DNA from: Tenacibaculum finnmarkense genomovar ulcerans | GTDB taxonomy: Bacteria; Bacteroidota; Bacteroidia; Flavobacteriales; Flavobacteriaceae | Direction of reading: 5' to 3' | Assembly (NCBI RefSeq): GCF_900239495.1 | Contig: NZ_OENE01000025.1 | Span: 124,001 to 188,000, forward strand | DNA length: 64,000 nucleotides | In this document: positions 50,952 through 60,929 of the stretch, piece after piece | How the letters are laid out: each line of letters starts with the position of its first letter | Numbering within the stretch: the first letter of the stretch is position 1 | Notes under the pieces: generated by a model | The model's input: only the letters and a program-made list of their open reading frames with translations | Databases searched by the model: none | What the model was told of the DNA's origin: nothing | Position numbers and translations under genes: made by a program

Positions 50952-51067
50952 AAAACCTCATCAAAACAAACGATTTAAGCAATTGTAAAAACGCAATAGT
51001 ATATTTTGCTGTTATGATTTATTAAAGCCCTTGGCAGTATCAATGTATTTATTTTAGATGAGGTTTT
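50952..51067 (+). repeat. 117-bp inverted-end element, copy 5
   Basis: AAAACCTCATCAAAAC at the left (same one-base loss as copy 1) to TTTTAGATGAGGTTTT. Confidence 0.85.
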
Positions 51068-51185
51068 AAGATGGAACTTTATTTTTTTACCGTGTGCAAA
51101 ATTTCTTTGCATAGGACTTAAAATTTTAAACAGTCAAGATTTCTTTTACAGTTCGTTTTTTAGTGTTTTTTTCAAAGCTTCGGAC

Positions 51186-51219
51186 TTTTTCGGAACTATT
51201 TCGGAATAATACGAAATTT
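51186..51219 (+). repeat. Sub-terminal repeat, right copy (possible integrase arm site)
   Basis: TTTTTCGGAACTATTTCGGA plus ATAATACGAAATTT, matching 43473-43506. Lies 50 bases inside the right attachment site. Confidence 0.5.
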
Positions 51220-51220
51220 A

Positions 51221-51255
51221 AAAAACCCTAACCGCTGTATTACAGTCGGTTAAGG
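51221..51255 (-). terminator. Terminator after tRNA-Arg
   Basis: AACCG-CTGTA-T-TACAG-T-CGGTT forms a long stem with one bulge; on the minus strand a T run follows. It lies within the element, so the element brings a terminator for the tRNA it occupies. Confidence 0.75.
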
Positions 51256-51266
51256 TACTTGAGTGG

Positions 51267-51340
51267 TGACCGCGAAGAGATTCGAACTCCCAACCATCAG
51301 AGCCGAAATCTGATATTCTATCCAGTTGAACTACGCAGCC
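51267..51340 (-). tRNA. tRNA-Arg(TCG), target of the mobile element
   Basis: 74 nt on the minus strand: acceptor GGCTGCG/CGCGGTC, anticodon stem TCAGA/TCTGA with loop TTTCGGC (anticodon TCG), T-arm with GTTCGAATC. CCA is encoded (51266-51264), unlike in the tRNA-Glu genes of this window, which may reflect sequence supplied by the element. The tRNA is intact. Confidence 0.95.
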
Positions 51341-51355
51341 ATTTTAACTTAAAAT

Positions 51356-51805
51356 TTAAGCTAATGTTTTTTTAACAATTGCTGATATTGTTGCGCCATC
51401 GGCTTTTCCTGCTAATTCTTTTGATGCCATTCCCATAACTTTCCCCATATCTTTCATTCCTGTTGCCTTTGTTTTGGCAATAACCTCAGCCACTACTTTT
51501 GCAATTTCTTCTTCGGATAAAGCTTCAGGCAAGAACTGCTCTAAAACTGTTGCTTCTTCAAGTTCTGGTTTTGCTAAATCATCTCTTTTTTGCTCGGTAA
51601 AAACAGCGGCACTATCTTTACGTTGTTTCACTTGTTTTTGAATGATTTTAAGCGCTTCTTCTTCTGATATTTCTGTAGCTGTTCCTGTTTGAGTATTTGC
51701 AATCATAAAAGCAGATTTTAAAGCTCTAAGCGCCGTTAATGCAACGGTATCTTTTGCTTTCATGGCTACTTTCATTTGTTCTATAACTTGTTTTTGCAAT
51801 CCCAT
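51356..51805 (-). CDS. GatB/YqeY domain protein
   Basis: 149 residues, all helical. N-terminus LQKQVIEQMKVAMKAKDTVALTALRALKSA and C-terminal KDMGKVMGMASKELAGKADGATIS are the hallmarks of YqeY. It resembles the tRNA-binding tail of GatB; stand-alone YqeY is of uncertain function. Lies between the dcw terminator and the tRNA-Arg gene. Confidence 0.9.
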   Translation of the reverse strand: MGLQKQVIEQMKVAMKAKDTVALTALRALKSAFMIANTQTGTATEISEEEALKIIQKQVKQRKDSAAVFTEQKRDDLAKPELEEATVLEQFLPEALSEEEIAKVVAEVIAKTKATGMKDMGKVMGMASKELAGKADGATISAIVKKTLA

Positions 51806-51826
51806 TTTTTATTTTTTTAAGTTAAA

Positions 51827-51850
51827 AAATTCCCGATTAAACGGGAATTT
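51827..51850 (-). terminator. Terminator of the dcw cluster after ftsZ
   Basis: AAATTCCCG and CGGGAATTT form a 9-bp stem with a 6-nt loop; minus-strand T run. Lies 27 bases past the ftsZ stop. Confidence 0.85.
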
Positions 51851-51876
51851 CTAAATATTTTCAAAAGATATCTTTA

Positions 51877-53763
51877 TTAATCTACATTATCGTGTAAAAA
51901 TGAATTATTAGAACGCGATAAGTTGTTATTTTCTGTATTTAATTTCGTGTCTGATTTACTAATTGATGAATCAGTATTAATATCGACACCTAATCGTTTA
52001 TAAGCAGGCTGACGCTCTATTTCATCAATATTTTTACCTACCTGATCGTTAAATTTGTAATTATAGCCCTTCATTTTATCACGTCGTTCTTTCGTTCTTT
52101 TTTGCAATTCAGAAATGGTAGTACTTTCTGGAGAAATATCACCTTCAACTGATTCGTTTCTAGGAGTATTTGGCTCTTGCTTGGTTTTCACCTGAAATCT
52201 CAACGCTTCTTCAACTTCTTCTCTAGCTACAGGTTTTGAACTTTTTCCAATGGTAGGCTCTGCATCAAAAGTATCTAAAACATAGCGTTTTTCAACTTGC
52301 TGATTTGCTTCTGAGGCAGTAGGATTTGTATTTTTAATCTCCTTTGATTCGTTACTAGGAGCTTCCGTTTTTGGAGCTACCTCATCATAAGAATTTGTAG
52401 GTAAATCAAATAATAAATCTTGCTCAAAAGGCTCTTGTGGCACTTCTTTATATTCACTTGCCTGATTGGCTATATTGGTAATAATAAAATCATCTTCAGA
52501 AACTGTATCTGGTGTAATTTCATCATAGACTACGTTTATAGCGGCTATATTATCTGTAGGTCTGTTTGGCTTAAACCTTGGTACTTCTTGCTCGTCATCA
52601 TCATCCTTTAAAACAGTAACAACCCTACGTGGTGTATCGGTAGAAAGTGCTTCGTTTGCAGAAAGTGGTTCGTTTACACCCAATGCGCCTTGTTTGCGGT
52701 TTCCAATAGCACGGGCTGTAGCATCTTCATCTTCTAAAGTATGAACAATTTTAGGTACCTCTGTATTGGTAATCGTTCCTTGTTGATCGGCTGTAAAACC
52801 TGTAGCAACAATGGTTACAGAAATACCATCTTCAAGGGTTTCATCCTCTCCAACTCCCATAATAATATTGGCATCATAACCTGCTTCGTCTTGAATATGC
52901 TCGTTAATTTCACCTATTTCATCTAAAGTTACTTCGTTAACTCCTGAAATAATTAACAACAGTACATTTTTAGCACCTGTAATTTTATTATCGTTTAATA
53001 ACGGAGAATCCAACGCTTTTACAATAGCATTTTTAGCACGGTTTTCACCTGCTTCTTTTGCTGATCCCATAATAGCAGTTCCACTATTAGAAAGCACTGT
53101 TTTGGCATCGTGTAAATCAATATTTTGTTTGTAGTGATGTGTAATTACCTCTGCAATTCCTTTGGCTGCTGTTGCTAAAACCTCATCGGCTTTAGAAAAA
53201 CCAGCTTTAAAACCTAAATTCCCGTAAACCTCTCTTAATTTATTATTATTAATAACAATAAGAGAATCTACATTTCTGCGAAGTTCATCTATTCCATCTT
53301 GTGCTTGCTGACTACGTCTTCTTCCTTCAAATTGAAACGGCATTGTAACGATTCCTACCGTTAAAATATCCATATCTTTTGCTATTTTAGCAATAATAGG
53401 CGCTGCACCAGTACCGGTACCACCTCCCATACCAGCGGTAATAAAAACCATTTTGGTATGCGTGCTTAGCATTTGTTGAATTTCTTGAATACTTTCGGCA
53501 GCTGCTTGCGCTCCAACATCAGGGTTTGCACCCGCACCTAACCCTGAGGTTAAATGTGCACCTAATTGAATTTTATTAGGAATCGGACTGCTTTCTAACG
53601 CTTGTGCATCTGTATTACAAATTACGAAATCTACTCCGTGAATTTGCTTACTAAACATGTGATCTACAGCATTACTTCCTCCCCCACCAACACCAATCAC
53701 TTTAATAGCATTCGACTGTGTTTTTGGCATATCGAATGAAATGTTATTGAATTCTGTGCTCAT
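51877..53763 (-). CDS. ftsZ: Cell division GTPase FtsZ
   Basis: 628 residues: tubulin-like GTPase domain (about 18-325) with [15 protein letters not shown] and the signature [10 protein letters not shown] near 112-121, followed by a very long disordered acidic tail of about 300 residues, as in many Bacteroidota (E. coli FtsZ is 383). It forms the division ring. A conserved basic patch [18 protein letters not shown] lies near the end. Last gene of the dcw operon. Confidence 0.97.
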   Translation of the reverse strand: MSTEFNNISFDMPKTQSNAIKVIGVGGGGSNAVDHMFSKQIHGVDFVICNTDAQALESSPIPNKIQLGAHLTSGLGAGANPDVGAQAAAESIQEIQQMLSTHTKMVFITAGMGGGTGTGAAPIIAKIAKDMDILTVGIVTMPFQFEGRRRSQQAQDGIDELRRNVDSLIVINNNKLREVYGNLGFKAGFSKADEVLATAAKGIAEVITHHYKQNIDLHDAKTVLSNSGTAIMGSAKEAGENRAKNAIVKALDSPLLNDNKITGAKNVLLLIISGVNEVTLDEIGEINEHIQDEAGYDANIIMGVGEDETLEDGISVTIVATGFTADQQGTITNTEVPKIVHTLEDEDATARAIGNRKQGALGVNEPLSANEALSTDTPRRVVTVLKDDDDEQEVPRFKPNRPTDNIAAINVVYDEITPDTVSEDDFIITNIANQASEYKEVPQEPFEQDLLFDLPTNSYDEVAPKTEAPSNESKEIKNTNPTASEANQQVEKRYVLDTFDAEPTIGKSSKPVAREEVEEALRFQVKTKQEPNTPRNESVEGDISPESTTISELQKRTKERRDKMKGYNYKFNDQVGKNIDEIERQPAYKRLGVDINTDSSISKSDTKLNTENNNLSRSNNSFLHDNVD

Positions 53764-53848
53764 AACTTTCCTTTTTATAATTTTTATTTACACTTCTATT
53801 TTGAGGGGATAAAAGGTGTTTTTAGTTTTGTTTTATTTTTATAATAAC

Positions 53849-55198
53849 TTATTCTGCGTTGTCTAAGAAATCTTTAAATCTTTCTGTAAATTTATCAAAA
53901 AAAGATTTAGATTTCTCTTTCGCTTTATATTTTTCTTGCTTTACCTCTTCTTCTAAAAACGCTTCATTATCGATTTCGTTTTCATCTTCAGATGTTACTG
54001 GTTCCTCAGGAATAACCTCTTCAGGCACTTCTTTTACCTCCTTTTTTAAGCCTTCCATTAGCAAACCGACAGCGGTTGCATATGCTGGGCTAGATAAAGC
54101 TTGGTCAGAATCATCTGCTAAATGCTCATCTGGGTATCCTATACGAACGTCCATTCCTGTTATATATTCTACTAATTGTCGTAAATGTTTTAACTGCGAT
54201 CCACCACCTGTTAATACAATTCCTGCAATTAGTTTTCCTTTTTCGGTTTCATGCCCATAATTTTTTATCTCTAAATATACATGCTCTATAATTTCTTGTA
54301 CTCTTGCATGAATTATTTTTGATAAATTTTTAAGGGTAATTTCTTTTGGCTCTCTACCTCTTAAACCAGGTATAGAAACAATTTCTGTTTCTTTATTTTC
54401 TCCCGGCCATGCAGATCCAAATTTCACTTTTAATAACTCTGCTTGCTTTTCAATAATTGAACAGCCTTCTTTTATATCTTCAGTAATTACATTTCCTCCA
54501 AAAGGAACTACAGCTGTATGACGAATAACACCGTCTTTAAATATGGCTAAATCAGTAGTACCACCACCAATATCAATCAAAGCAACTCCTGCCTCTTTTT
54601 CTTCTTGACTTAGTACCGCTGCTGCCGATGCTAATGGCTCTAAAGTGATTTCTGATAAATTTAAGCCAACACTTTTTACGCATCTGCCAATATTTCTAAT
54701 AGAAGAAATTTGACCTACAACTACATGAAAATTGGCTTCTAATCGTCCGCCATACATCCCGATAGGTTCTTTAATATCTGACTGACTATCTACTTTAAAT
54801 TCTTGTGGCAAAACATGAATAATTTCTTCACCAGGTAACATTACTAATTTATGTACCTGCCCTACCAAACTTTCAATATCGGCATCACTAATTACCACAT
54901 CAGACTTTTCACGCGTAATATAATCACTGTGATGTAAACTTCTAATATGTTGCCCTGCAATACCTACAACTACATTTTCTATAGATTGCCCTGAAATACT
55001 TTGCGCTTCATTAACTGCCTGCTCTATAGATTCAATTGTTTGCGTAATATTGTTTACAACACCACGTTTTACACCTAAACTTTTAGCTTTACCAATACCC
55101 AAAACCTCTAATTTATCGTATTCATTCTTACGACCAATCATTGCTACAATTTTGGTAGTACCAATATCTAAACCAACGGCAATTTTATTGTTTTTCAT
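53849..55198 (-). CDS. ftsA: Cell division protein FtsA
   Basis: 449 residues from the ATG at 55198; an upstream in-frame start would enter ftsQ further. Actin-like ATPase: AVGLDIGTTKIVAMIG at the N-terminus, DIGGGTTDLAIF near 205, GIVLTGGGSQLKHL near 335. C-terminal amphipathic helix FFDKFTERFKDFL for membrane binding. It anchors FtsZ. Overlaps ftsQ by 14 bases. Confidence 0.96.
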   Translation of the reverse strand: MKNNKIAVGLDIGTTKIVAMIGRKNEYDKLEVLGIGKAKSLGVKRGVVNNITQTIESIEQAVNEAQSISGQSIENVVVGIAGQHIRSLHHSDYITREKSDVVISDADIESLVGQVHKLVMLPGEEIIHVLPQEFKVDSQSDIKEPIGMYGGRLEANFHVVVGQISSIRNIGRCVKSVGLNLSEITLEPLASAAAVLSQEEKEAGVALIDIGGGTTDLAIFKDGVIRHTAVVPFGGNVITEDIKEGCSIIEKQAELLKVKFGSAWPGENKETEIVSIPGLRGREPKEITLKNLSKIIHARVQEIIEHVYLEIKNYGHETEKGKLIAGIVLTGGGSQLKHLRQLVEYITGMDVRIGYPDEHLADDSDQALSSPAYATAVGLLMEGLKKEVKEVPEEVIPEEPVTSEDENEIDNEAFLEEEVKQEKYKAKEKSKSFFDKFTERFKDFLDNAE

Positions 55199-55928
55199 CT
55201 TGCTTCTGTTTTGTGCACACAACTTGGTTGTGGTATTTTACATTTATTGTCTTATATTTTTTAATTGTTTTATCAATCAATGCTTTATTATAAAATGCGA
55301 TGAGTTTTTTAAACTTAATCGCTTCGTTTTCTAACTTTCCAAAAATTATTTTATAACTACCACTACGAACGGTAAATATATATTCCTTTTCTCTATTTTT
55401 TTGAATTGCTACAATTTCTTTACTAAAAAAATTATAGTTTTCAATTTTTTTTATCAACTGTATTAACGCTGCTATATCTTGCGCATTGCTACTCACTCCT
55501 GATATTAACGGCACTCTTGCCGAAAAATTTGATGATAACGGAATTTCAACGCCAAATTCATCAATATAATAAGACGCATTTTTATTTACAATACGAGCTA
55601 TTGGTTTACGTTGTTTTATCAATGTTTTCAATACACCGTCAATGGTCAAATAAACAGTTGCTTTTTCAACATAAGGATTCCCTAAAACATTCGTTTCTAA
55701 AAAATGTAAATTTACCACTCTTTTTCGTTGATTTTTAACAAAGCCGCTATTTTGTATTAACATTTTATCAACCATACTGTGCGTCAAAAAGTTATTATCA
55801 CCCTCTTCAAATTCAACTACGGTGTTTTTCACCTCTTTTAAACCGTTTTTATTACTTGTAAATCCATATAAAAACCCTAAAAAAAGCAACAATAAGAAAA
55901 AAGATACATATGTAGCCAGTGTTTTCAT
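55185..55928 (-). CDS. ftsQ: Cell division protein FtsQ
   Basis: 247 residues. One transmembrane helix (about 7-24), then a POTRA-like and beta domain; NPYVEKATVYLTIDGVLKTLIKQRKPIARI is the typical block. Part of the divisome bridging FtsA/Z and septal synthesis. Low sequence conservation, but position between murC and ftsA makes the name secure. Confidence 0.9.
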   Translation of the reverse strand: MKTLATYVSFFLLLLFLGFLYGFTSNKNGLKEVKNTVVEFEEGDNNFLTHSMVDKMLIQNSGFVKNQRKRVVNLHFLETNVLGNPYVEKATVYLTIDGVLKTLIKQRKPIARIVNKNASYYIDEFGVEIPLSSNFSARVPLISGVSSNAQDIAALIQLIKKIENYNFFSKEIVAIQKNREKEYIFTVRSGSYKIIFGKLENEAIKFKKLIAFYNKALIDKTIKKYKTINVKYHNQVVCTKQKQDEKQ

Positions 55929-55930
55929 CG

Positions 55931-57289
55931 TTAATTTTTATGTTTATTTTTATTTTTTTGGACCAAATCATCTCTTATACCAGCTACTAATAAACCGATA
56001 TCGCCCGCACCAATCATAACTATGATATTAGACCCATTTTTCAAAATTTCGTCACTTAATTTATCCTTCGAAATTAACGTTTTATTTTTTAATTTCACCT
56101 GTTCTAATAACCAAGATGATGTTACCCCTTTTATAGGTAATTCTCTTGCAGGATAAATATCTAACAAAAGTAAGTCATCAAACCTCGAAAGAGCCTGGGC
56201 AAAATCAGTTACAAAATCTTTTGTTCTGCTAAATAAATGCGGCTGAAAAACTCCTAATATTTTTTGATTCGGATACATTTCTCTTACTGAACTAATTACA
56301 GCATTTATTTCCGTTGGATGATGCGCATAATCATCTATCAATACTAAATTTTCTGTTTTAATCTTATAGGAAAACCTACGCTGAACGCCCGTAAAAGTTT
56401 TCAACTGATTTTTAATATCTTCTAACGTAACACCATAAACATCTGCCATTGCTAAAGCAGCTAAAGCGTTCATCATGTTGTGTTTTCCTGGTAAATTAAA
56501 GGTAATATTTTTTATAGTTTCTGTAGGAGTATCTACATCAAAAACATAAGCACCTGTTCCTATTTTTACGTTATATGCCCTATAATCGGCAGCTTCATTT
56601 ATCGCATAAGTTAACCCTTTTAATGGCAGTCCTTTTGCTACAATTAAAGTATCAGAAACCTTATTTGCAAAGGCTTTAAAAGATTCTTGTAGCATTTCAT
56701 TTTCACCATAAATATCTAAATGATCGGCATCCATAGAAGTAATACAAGCAATATTTGGCGATAATTTTAAAAACGATCTATCAAATTCATCAGCCTCTAC
56801 AACCGATATTTTATCTTCTCCTAAAATTAAATTTGAATTGTAATTTTCTGAAATTCCGCCTAAAAAAGACGTGGCTTTTTCAGGCTGCATAATATGCCCT
56901 AAAATTGCCGATGTTGTTGTTTTACCATGCGTTCCTGCAACAGCTAAACATTGAGTATTTTTGGTAATTTCACCTAAAATTTCAGCCCTTTTTAAAATCG
57001 TAAAGCCATTCTTTTTAAAATAAGTCAATTCTTGATGTGTACTCGGAATTGCGGGTGTGTAAACAACCAGTGTTTTTTGAGTATCTAAACAAGAAAGCGG
57101 TATGTTTTCCACTCCATCTTCAAAGTGAATTTTTACGCCAATAGTTGCTAATTTTTTAGTAATCGGGCTTGGCGTTTTATCGTAACCAAATACGTTTTTT
57201 CCGTTTACAGAAAAATAACGCGCAATTGCACTCATACCAATTCCTCCAATTCCTATAAAATAGACGTTATGTATTTCTTTTAAATTCAC
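55931..57289 (-). CDS. murC: UDP-N-acetylmuramate--L-alanine ligase
   Basis: 452 residues. Nucleotide-sugar domain with FIGIGGIGMSAIARY at the N-terminus, ATP loop AGTHGKTTTSAILGHI near 117, and central block DDYAHHPTEI near 318. Adds L-Ala to UDP-MurNAc. Two bases separate it from ftsQ, three from murG. Confidence 0.97.
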   Translation of the reverse strand: MNLKEIHNVYFIGIGGIGMSAIARYFSVNGKNVFGYDKTPSPITKKLATIGVKIHFEDGVENIPLSCLDTQKTLVVYTPAIPSTHQELTYFKKNGFTILKRAEILGEITKNTQCLAVAGTHGKTTTSAILGHIMQPEKATSFLGGISENYNSNLILGEDKISVVEADEFDRSFLKLSPNIACITSMDADHLDIYGENEMLQESFKAFANKVSDTLIVAKGLPLKGLTYAINEAADYRAYNVKIGTGAYVFDVDTPTETIKNITFNLPGKHNMMNALAALAMADVYGVTLEDIKNQLKTFTGVQRRFSYKIKTENLVLIDDYAHHPTEINAVISSVREMYPNQKILGVFQPHLFSRTKDFVTDFAQALSRFDDLLLLDIYPARELPIKGVTSSWLLEQVKLKNKTLISKDKLSDEILKNGSNIIVMIGAGDIGLLVAGIRDDLVQKNKNKHKN

Positions 57290-57292
57290 TAA

Positions 57293-58384
57293 TTAATTAA
57301 TTAATTTTTCTATTTCGTTAACAATATCTCTTGTTGCCTTTGGCAATGCCAATTTTTTCATATTTCTACTTAAATCGGCTTGTTTTTTGGTATCTTTTAA
57401 CAATATTTCCAATACTTTTGAAAATTCTGTCAGTTCTTTTTCTACCACCAAAATCGCGCCATTTTTATCAACAATTGCTTTGGCATTTTTAGTTTGATGA
57501 TCTTCCGCTACATTTGGCGACGGAATAAAAACAGTAGGCTTACCAACAATACATAATTCAGAAACCGAACTTGCTCCTGCTCTTGATATTATAAAATCGG
57601 CAGCAGCATACGCTAAATCCATTTTATTTAAAAAGGCATGAACTTGCACGTTTTCTAAATTATTATAACGCTTATAATCGTCAATATAAAGTTTTCCACA
57701 CTGCCAAATTAACTGCACGTTTTGAGCCTTAAAAAAATCTAAATTTGCTTCAATTAATTCATTTATTTTTCGAGCGCCTAAGCTTCCTCCTAAAATTAAA
57801 ATTGTTTTTTTAGTTTTATTTAATTTAAAAAAAGTTTTTCCTTCGGATGTTTTCTCGGTAATGTTCAATAAATCTTGTCGTACGGGATTTCCTGTTTTGA
57901 TAATTTTATCCTTCGAAAAAAAACGCTCTAAACCATCGTAAGCAACACATATTTTATGCGCTTTTTTACTTAGTAATTTATTGGTAATTCCTGGGTAAGA
58001 ATTTTGTTCTTGCACCAGGGTTGGAATGTTTTTTTTACCGGCAACCATTAATGTTGGTCCGCTTGCAAAACCACCTGTTCCAATGGCAATATCTGGCTTA
58101 AATTTTTTAATAATAACGTGTGCTTTCCATAAACTATGGACTAATTTCACAGGAAAAAGTAAATTTTTAAAGGTAATTTTTCTTTGGATTCCTGAAATCC
58201 ATAATCCTTTAATTTCATAGCCAGCTTCCGGAACTTTTTGCATTTCCATTTTATCTGAAGCACCAACAAACAAAATTTTTGCCGATGGATAACGCTCTTT
58301 TATTTCGTTTGCAATGGCAATCGCTGGGTAAATATGCCCTCCAGTTCCACCGCCGCTTATAATCACATTAATCGACTGTTTCAT
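57293..58384 (-). CDS. murG: UDP-GlcNAc transferase MurG
   Basis: 363 residues, GT28 fold. [20 protein letters not shown] at the N-terminus, [10 protein letters not shown] near 200 and [23 protein letters not shown] near 265. Makes lipid II from lipid I on the cytoplasmic membrane. Its start overlaps the ftsW end by 17 bases. Confidence 0.97.
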   Translation of the reverse strand: MKQSINVIISGGGTGGHIYPAIAIANEIKERYPSAKILFVGASDKMEMQKVPEAGYEIKGLWISGIQRKITFKNLLFPVKLVHSLWKAHVIIKKFKPDIAIGTGGFASGPTLMVAGKKNIPTLVQEQNSYPGITNKLLSKKAHKICVAYDGLERFFSKDKIIKTGNPVRQDLLNITEKTSEGKTFFKLNKTKKTILILGGSLGARKINELIEANLDFFKAQNVQLIWQCGKLYIDDYKRYNNLENVQVHAFLNKMDLAYAAADFIISRAGASSVSELCIVGKPTVFIPSPNVAEDHQTKNAKAIVDKNGAILVVEKELTEFSKVLEILLKDTKKQADLSRNMKKLALPKATRDIVNEIEKLIN

Positions 58385-59561
58385 GTAAAATATTTAAAGG
58401 ATTATCATCTAAAATAGCTTCTTCTGTTTCATTTTGAGAAGCACTCACGCTTAATATCATTCCTAAGGCAAAACAGGTCATCCAAATAGATGTACCTCCA
58501 CTACTAATTAACGGAAGTGTTTGCCCAGTTACAGGTAATATATTTACGGCAACTGCCATATTAACCATTGCTTGAAATACAATTGGTATTCCAACGGCAA
58601 GCACCATTAGTGTACCAAAAATAGTCGTTGTTTGTTTAGCGGTAATTAAAATTCTTAATAATAATACCAGATAAATAACGACAATTACCACAGCACCTAC
58701 AAGCCCCCATTCTTCAATAATAATGGCATATATAAAATCGGAAGAAGACTGTGGTAAAAAATTTTTCTGCACACTTTTACCCGGGCCTTTTCCTATCACC
58801 CCACCTGTTACGATGGCTATTTTTGCTTTTTCTACTTGATAATTTTCTTTTATATCTGTTTTATAAAATCCTTCAATCCTACTTTGCCAGGTATTTACAC
58901 GATTTGGCATTACCCCTGGGAAAGCCTTTGCTACCAGTACAAAAAACACCAATGAAAGAACCCCTATACCAATCACATTACCAATATATTTTAATGGATA
59001 TCCTCCAATAAAAGTTAATAGCAATACCATTAAAAACAGAAGTGCTGTTGTTGAAAAGTTTGCCGGAAGTATTAAAAATAAAATTAAAGAAACAGGCAGC
59101 CATAATTGCAACAAACTTTCTTTAAAGTTTATAAATTTTTCTTTATTCTTTGCCAAATACCTTGAAACGTAGGTCATCAAGACCAATCCTGCTAAAGTAG
59201 AAGTTTGAAAACCGATGCCTACAAACGGAATCCGAATCCATCTACTAGCATTTGCACCGCCTATTATTTTTCCTTGTGCCAAGGTAAATATCAATAATAA
59301 AACAACTACGGGAAGCATTAAAACTGCCGCACCACTAAAATACCTGTACGGAATTTTATGAACGCCATAAATAACGGCAAAACCAGTTATTAATAAGACA
59401 ACATGTTTCATCAAATGTCCTAGCGTAGAGCCATTACCAACCACGTAAACTAAGTTCGTACTTGCGCTATATATAGGCATAAATGAAAATATTGCTAGCA
59501 ATGCCACAATAGCCCAAATAGTTCTATCTCCTTTTATTTGCTTAAAAATAGTTTTAATCAA
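58368..59561 (-). CDS. ftsW: Septal peptidoglycan polymerase FtsW
   Basis: 397 residues, SEDS family, about ten transmembrane helices. Conserved stretches: [21 protein letters not shown] near 268 and [19 protein letters not shown] near 350. Polymerises glycan strands together with FtsI. In place in the dcw order between murD and murG. Confidence 0.95.
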   Translation of the reverse strand: MIKTIFKQIKGDRTIWAIVALLAIFSFMPIYSASTNLVYVVGNGSTLGHLMKHVVLLITGFAVIYGVHKIPYRYFSGAAVLMLPVVVLLLIFTLAQGKIIGGANASRWIRIPFVGIGFQTSTLAGLVLMTYVSRYLAKNKEKFINFKESLLQLWLPVSLILFLILPANFSTTALLFLMVLLLTFIGGYPLKYIGNVIGIGVLSLVFFVLVAKAFPGVMPNRVNTWQSRIEGFYKTDIKENYQVEKAKIAIVTGGVIGKGPGKSVQKNFLPQSSSDFIYAIIIEEWGLVGAVVIVVIYLVLLLRILITAKQTTTIFGTLMVLAVGIPIVFQAMVNMAVAVNILPVTGQTLPLISSGGTSIWMTCFALGMILSVSASQNETEEAILDDNPLNILHETVD

Positions 59562-59572
59562 TCAGTTTGGTT

Positions 59573-60928
59573 TTATAAATTTTTAATTGCTTCTTTAAAT
59601 TTTGTGCCTCTATCTTGATAGTTTTTAAATAAATCAAAACTCGCACATGCTGGCGATAACAAAACAGTATCGCCTGAATTTGCTAATTTACTTGCAACTG
59701 CCACTGCTTTATCGGCTGTTTTAGTTTCAATAATAACAGTAACAATATTATCAAATGTTTCTATAATTTTTTGATTATTTTCTCCTAAGCAAACAATCGC
59801 TTTTACCTTTTGTTTTACGAATGGCAATAATTCGGTGTAATCATTTCCTTTATCAACACCACCAACAACCCAAATTATTGGAGTTTTCACACATTCTAGT
59901 GCATAAAAAACAGCATTCACATTGGTTGCTTTACTATCGTTAATAAATTGTACACCGTTTATTTTTTCTACATATTCTAAGCGATGCTCAACAGCTTTAA
60001 AATTTGACAAACTTTTAGCAATTCCATCAGTACTTACTGCTAATAATTTTGCAGTTATTGCAGCTGACATTGCATTTTTGATATTATGTTTCCCTTTTAA
60101 TGCAAGCTTGTCAATTTTAATTAAAACTGCTTCTTCATCCTTTTTTTCTTCGGATGAGTTTACCTTTAAAATAACGGTATCATTTCTTAAAAAAGCCCCG
60201 TAAGTTAATTCTCTTTCTATTGAAAACGGAATTTTTTGAGCTGCTGTATGGTTATTACTTAACCAGCTTTCGATAGCTTTATCATCGGCATCATAAATTA
60301 AAAAATCGGTTGCTTTTTGATTTTTTGTAATGCGAAATTTTGAATTGATATAATTTTCATACTTATAATCATACCTATCTAAATGATCGGGTGATATATT
60401 GGTAATAATTGCAATATGTGGGCTAAAATCAATAATTCCATCTAACTGAAAGCTACTCAATTCTAACACGTAATTTTCAGGTGATTTTTCAGCCACTAAC
60501 TGCGCAAAACTATCGCCAATATTACCACCTACACAAACATTTAAACCTGCATTTTTAAGCAAATGACCTGTTAATAATGTGGTCGTAGTTTTTCCGTTTG
60601 AACCTGTAATTCCTATTATTTTAGCTGCGGTATATTTTGCGGCAAATTCAATTTCAGAAACCACTTTTATACCTTTTAAAATTAACGCTTGTATTAGCGC
60701 TATTTTATCAGGTATTCCTGGGCTTTTCATAACAATATCTGCATTAAAAATTGCCGATTCGGTATGTTTATTTTCTTCGAAATTAATATGCTGCTCTAAA
60801 AGTACTTTTTTATATTTTTCAGCAATCGTTCCTTTATCAGAAACAAAAACCTCAAAACCTTTTTGCTTACCCAATAATGCCGTTCCAACACCACTTTCTC
60901 CACCGCCAAGAATAACCAACCTTTTCAT
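59573..60928 (-). CDS. murD: UDP-N-acetylmuramoylalanine--D-glutamate ligase
   Basis: 451 residues. N-terminal VILGGGESGVGTALLG, ATP loop GITGSNGKTTTTLLTGHLL near 110, and NDSKATNVNAVFYAL near 312. Adds D-Glu in the cytoplasmic peptidoglycan precursor pathway. Two bases after mraY ends. Confidence 0.97.
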   Translation of the reverse strand: MKRLVILGGGESGVGTALLGKQKGFEVFVSDKGTIAEKYKKVLLEQHINFEENKHTESAIFNADIVMKSPGIPDKIALIQALILKGIKVVSEIEFAAKYTAAKIIGITGSNGKTTTTLLTGHLLKNAGLNVCVGGNIGDSFAQLVAEKSPENYVLELSSFQLDGIIDFSPHIAIITNISPDHLDRYDYKYENYINSKFRITKNQKATDFLIYDADDKAIESWLSNNHTAAQKIPFSIERELTYGAFLRNDTVILKVNSSEEKKDEEAVLIKIDKLALKGKHNIKNAMSAAITAKLLAVSTDGIAKSLSNFKAVEHRLEYVEKINGVQFINDSKATNVNAVFYALECVKTPIIWVVGGVDKGNDYTELLPFVKQKVKAIVCLGENNQKIIETFDNIVTVIIETKTADKAVAVASKLANSGDTVLLSPACASFDLFKNYQDRGTKFKEAIKNL

Positions 60929-60929
60929 A

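Larger units (their letters stand above)
50564..51263. other. Noncoding right flank of the element
   Basis: About 700 bases. It holds two 117-bp elements, a fragment of the 89-bp unit, the right sub-terminal repeat, and the tRNA-Arg terminator. The stretch 50564-50780 shows nothing I can name. Confidence 0.8.
43324..51280 (+). mobile_element. Integrated mobile element in tRNA-Arg with integrase and probable rolling-circle Rep
   Basis: Bounded by the remnant tRNA repeat at 43324 and the intact tRNA-Arg at 51267. Contents in order: tyrosine integrase, repeat cluster, Xre repressor (minus), three small genes, excisionase-like HTH, two small genes, probable replication initiator, two small genes including a deleted resolvase, second repeat cluster. 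There is no relaxase, type IV secretion, coat, Zot ATPase or resistance gene. It may be a satellite or an integrated rolling-circle plasmid or phage relative. Element limits are good; type is inference. Confidence 0.8.

Noticed and set aside
44892-51067. Integron with attC sites
   Set aside because: The 117-bp elements have symmetric ends, but I find no attC-type core sites, all copies are the same, and the recombinase lacks a visible integron-type insert. Kept only as an analogy.
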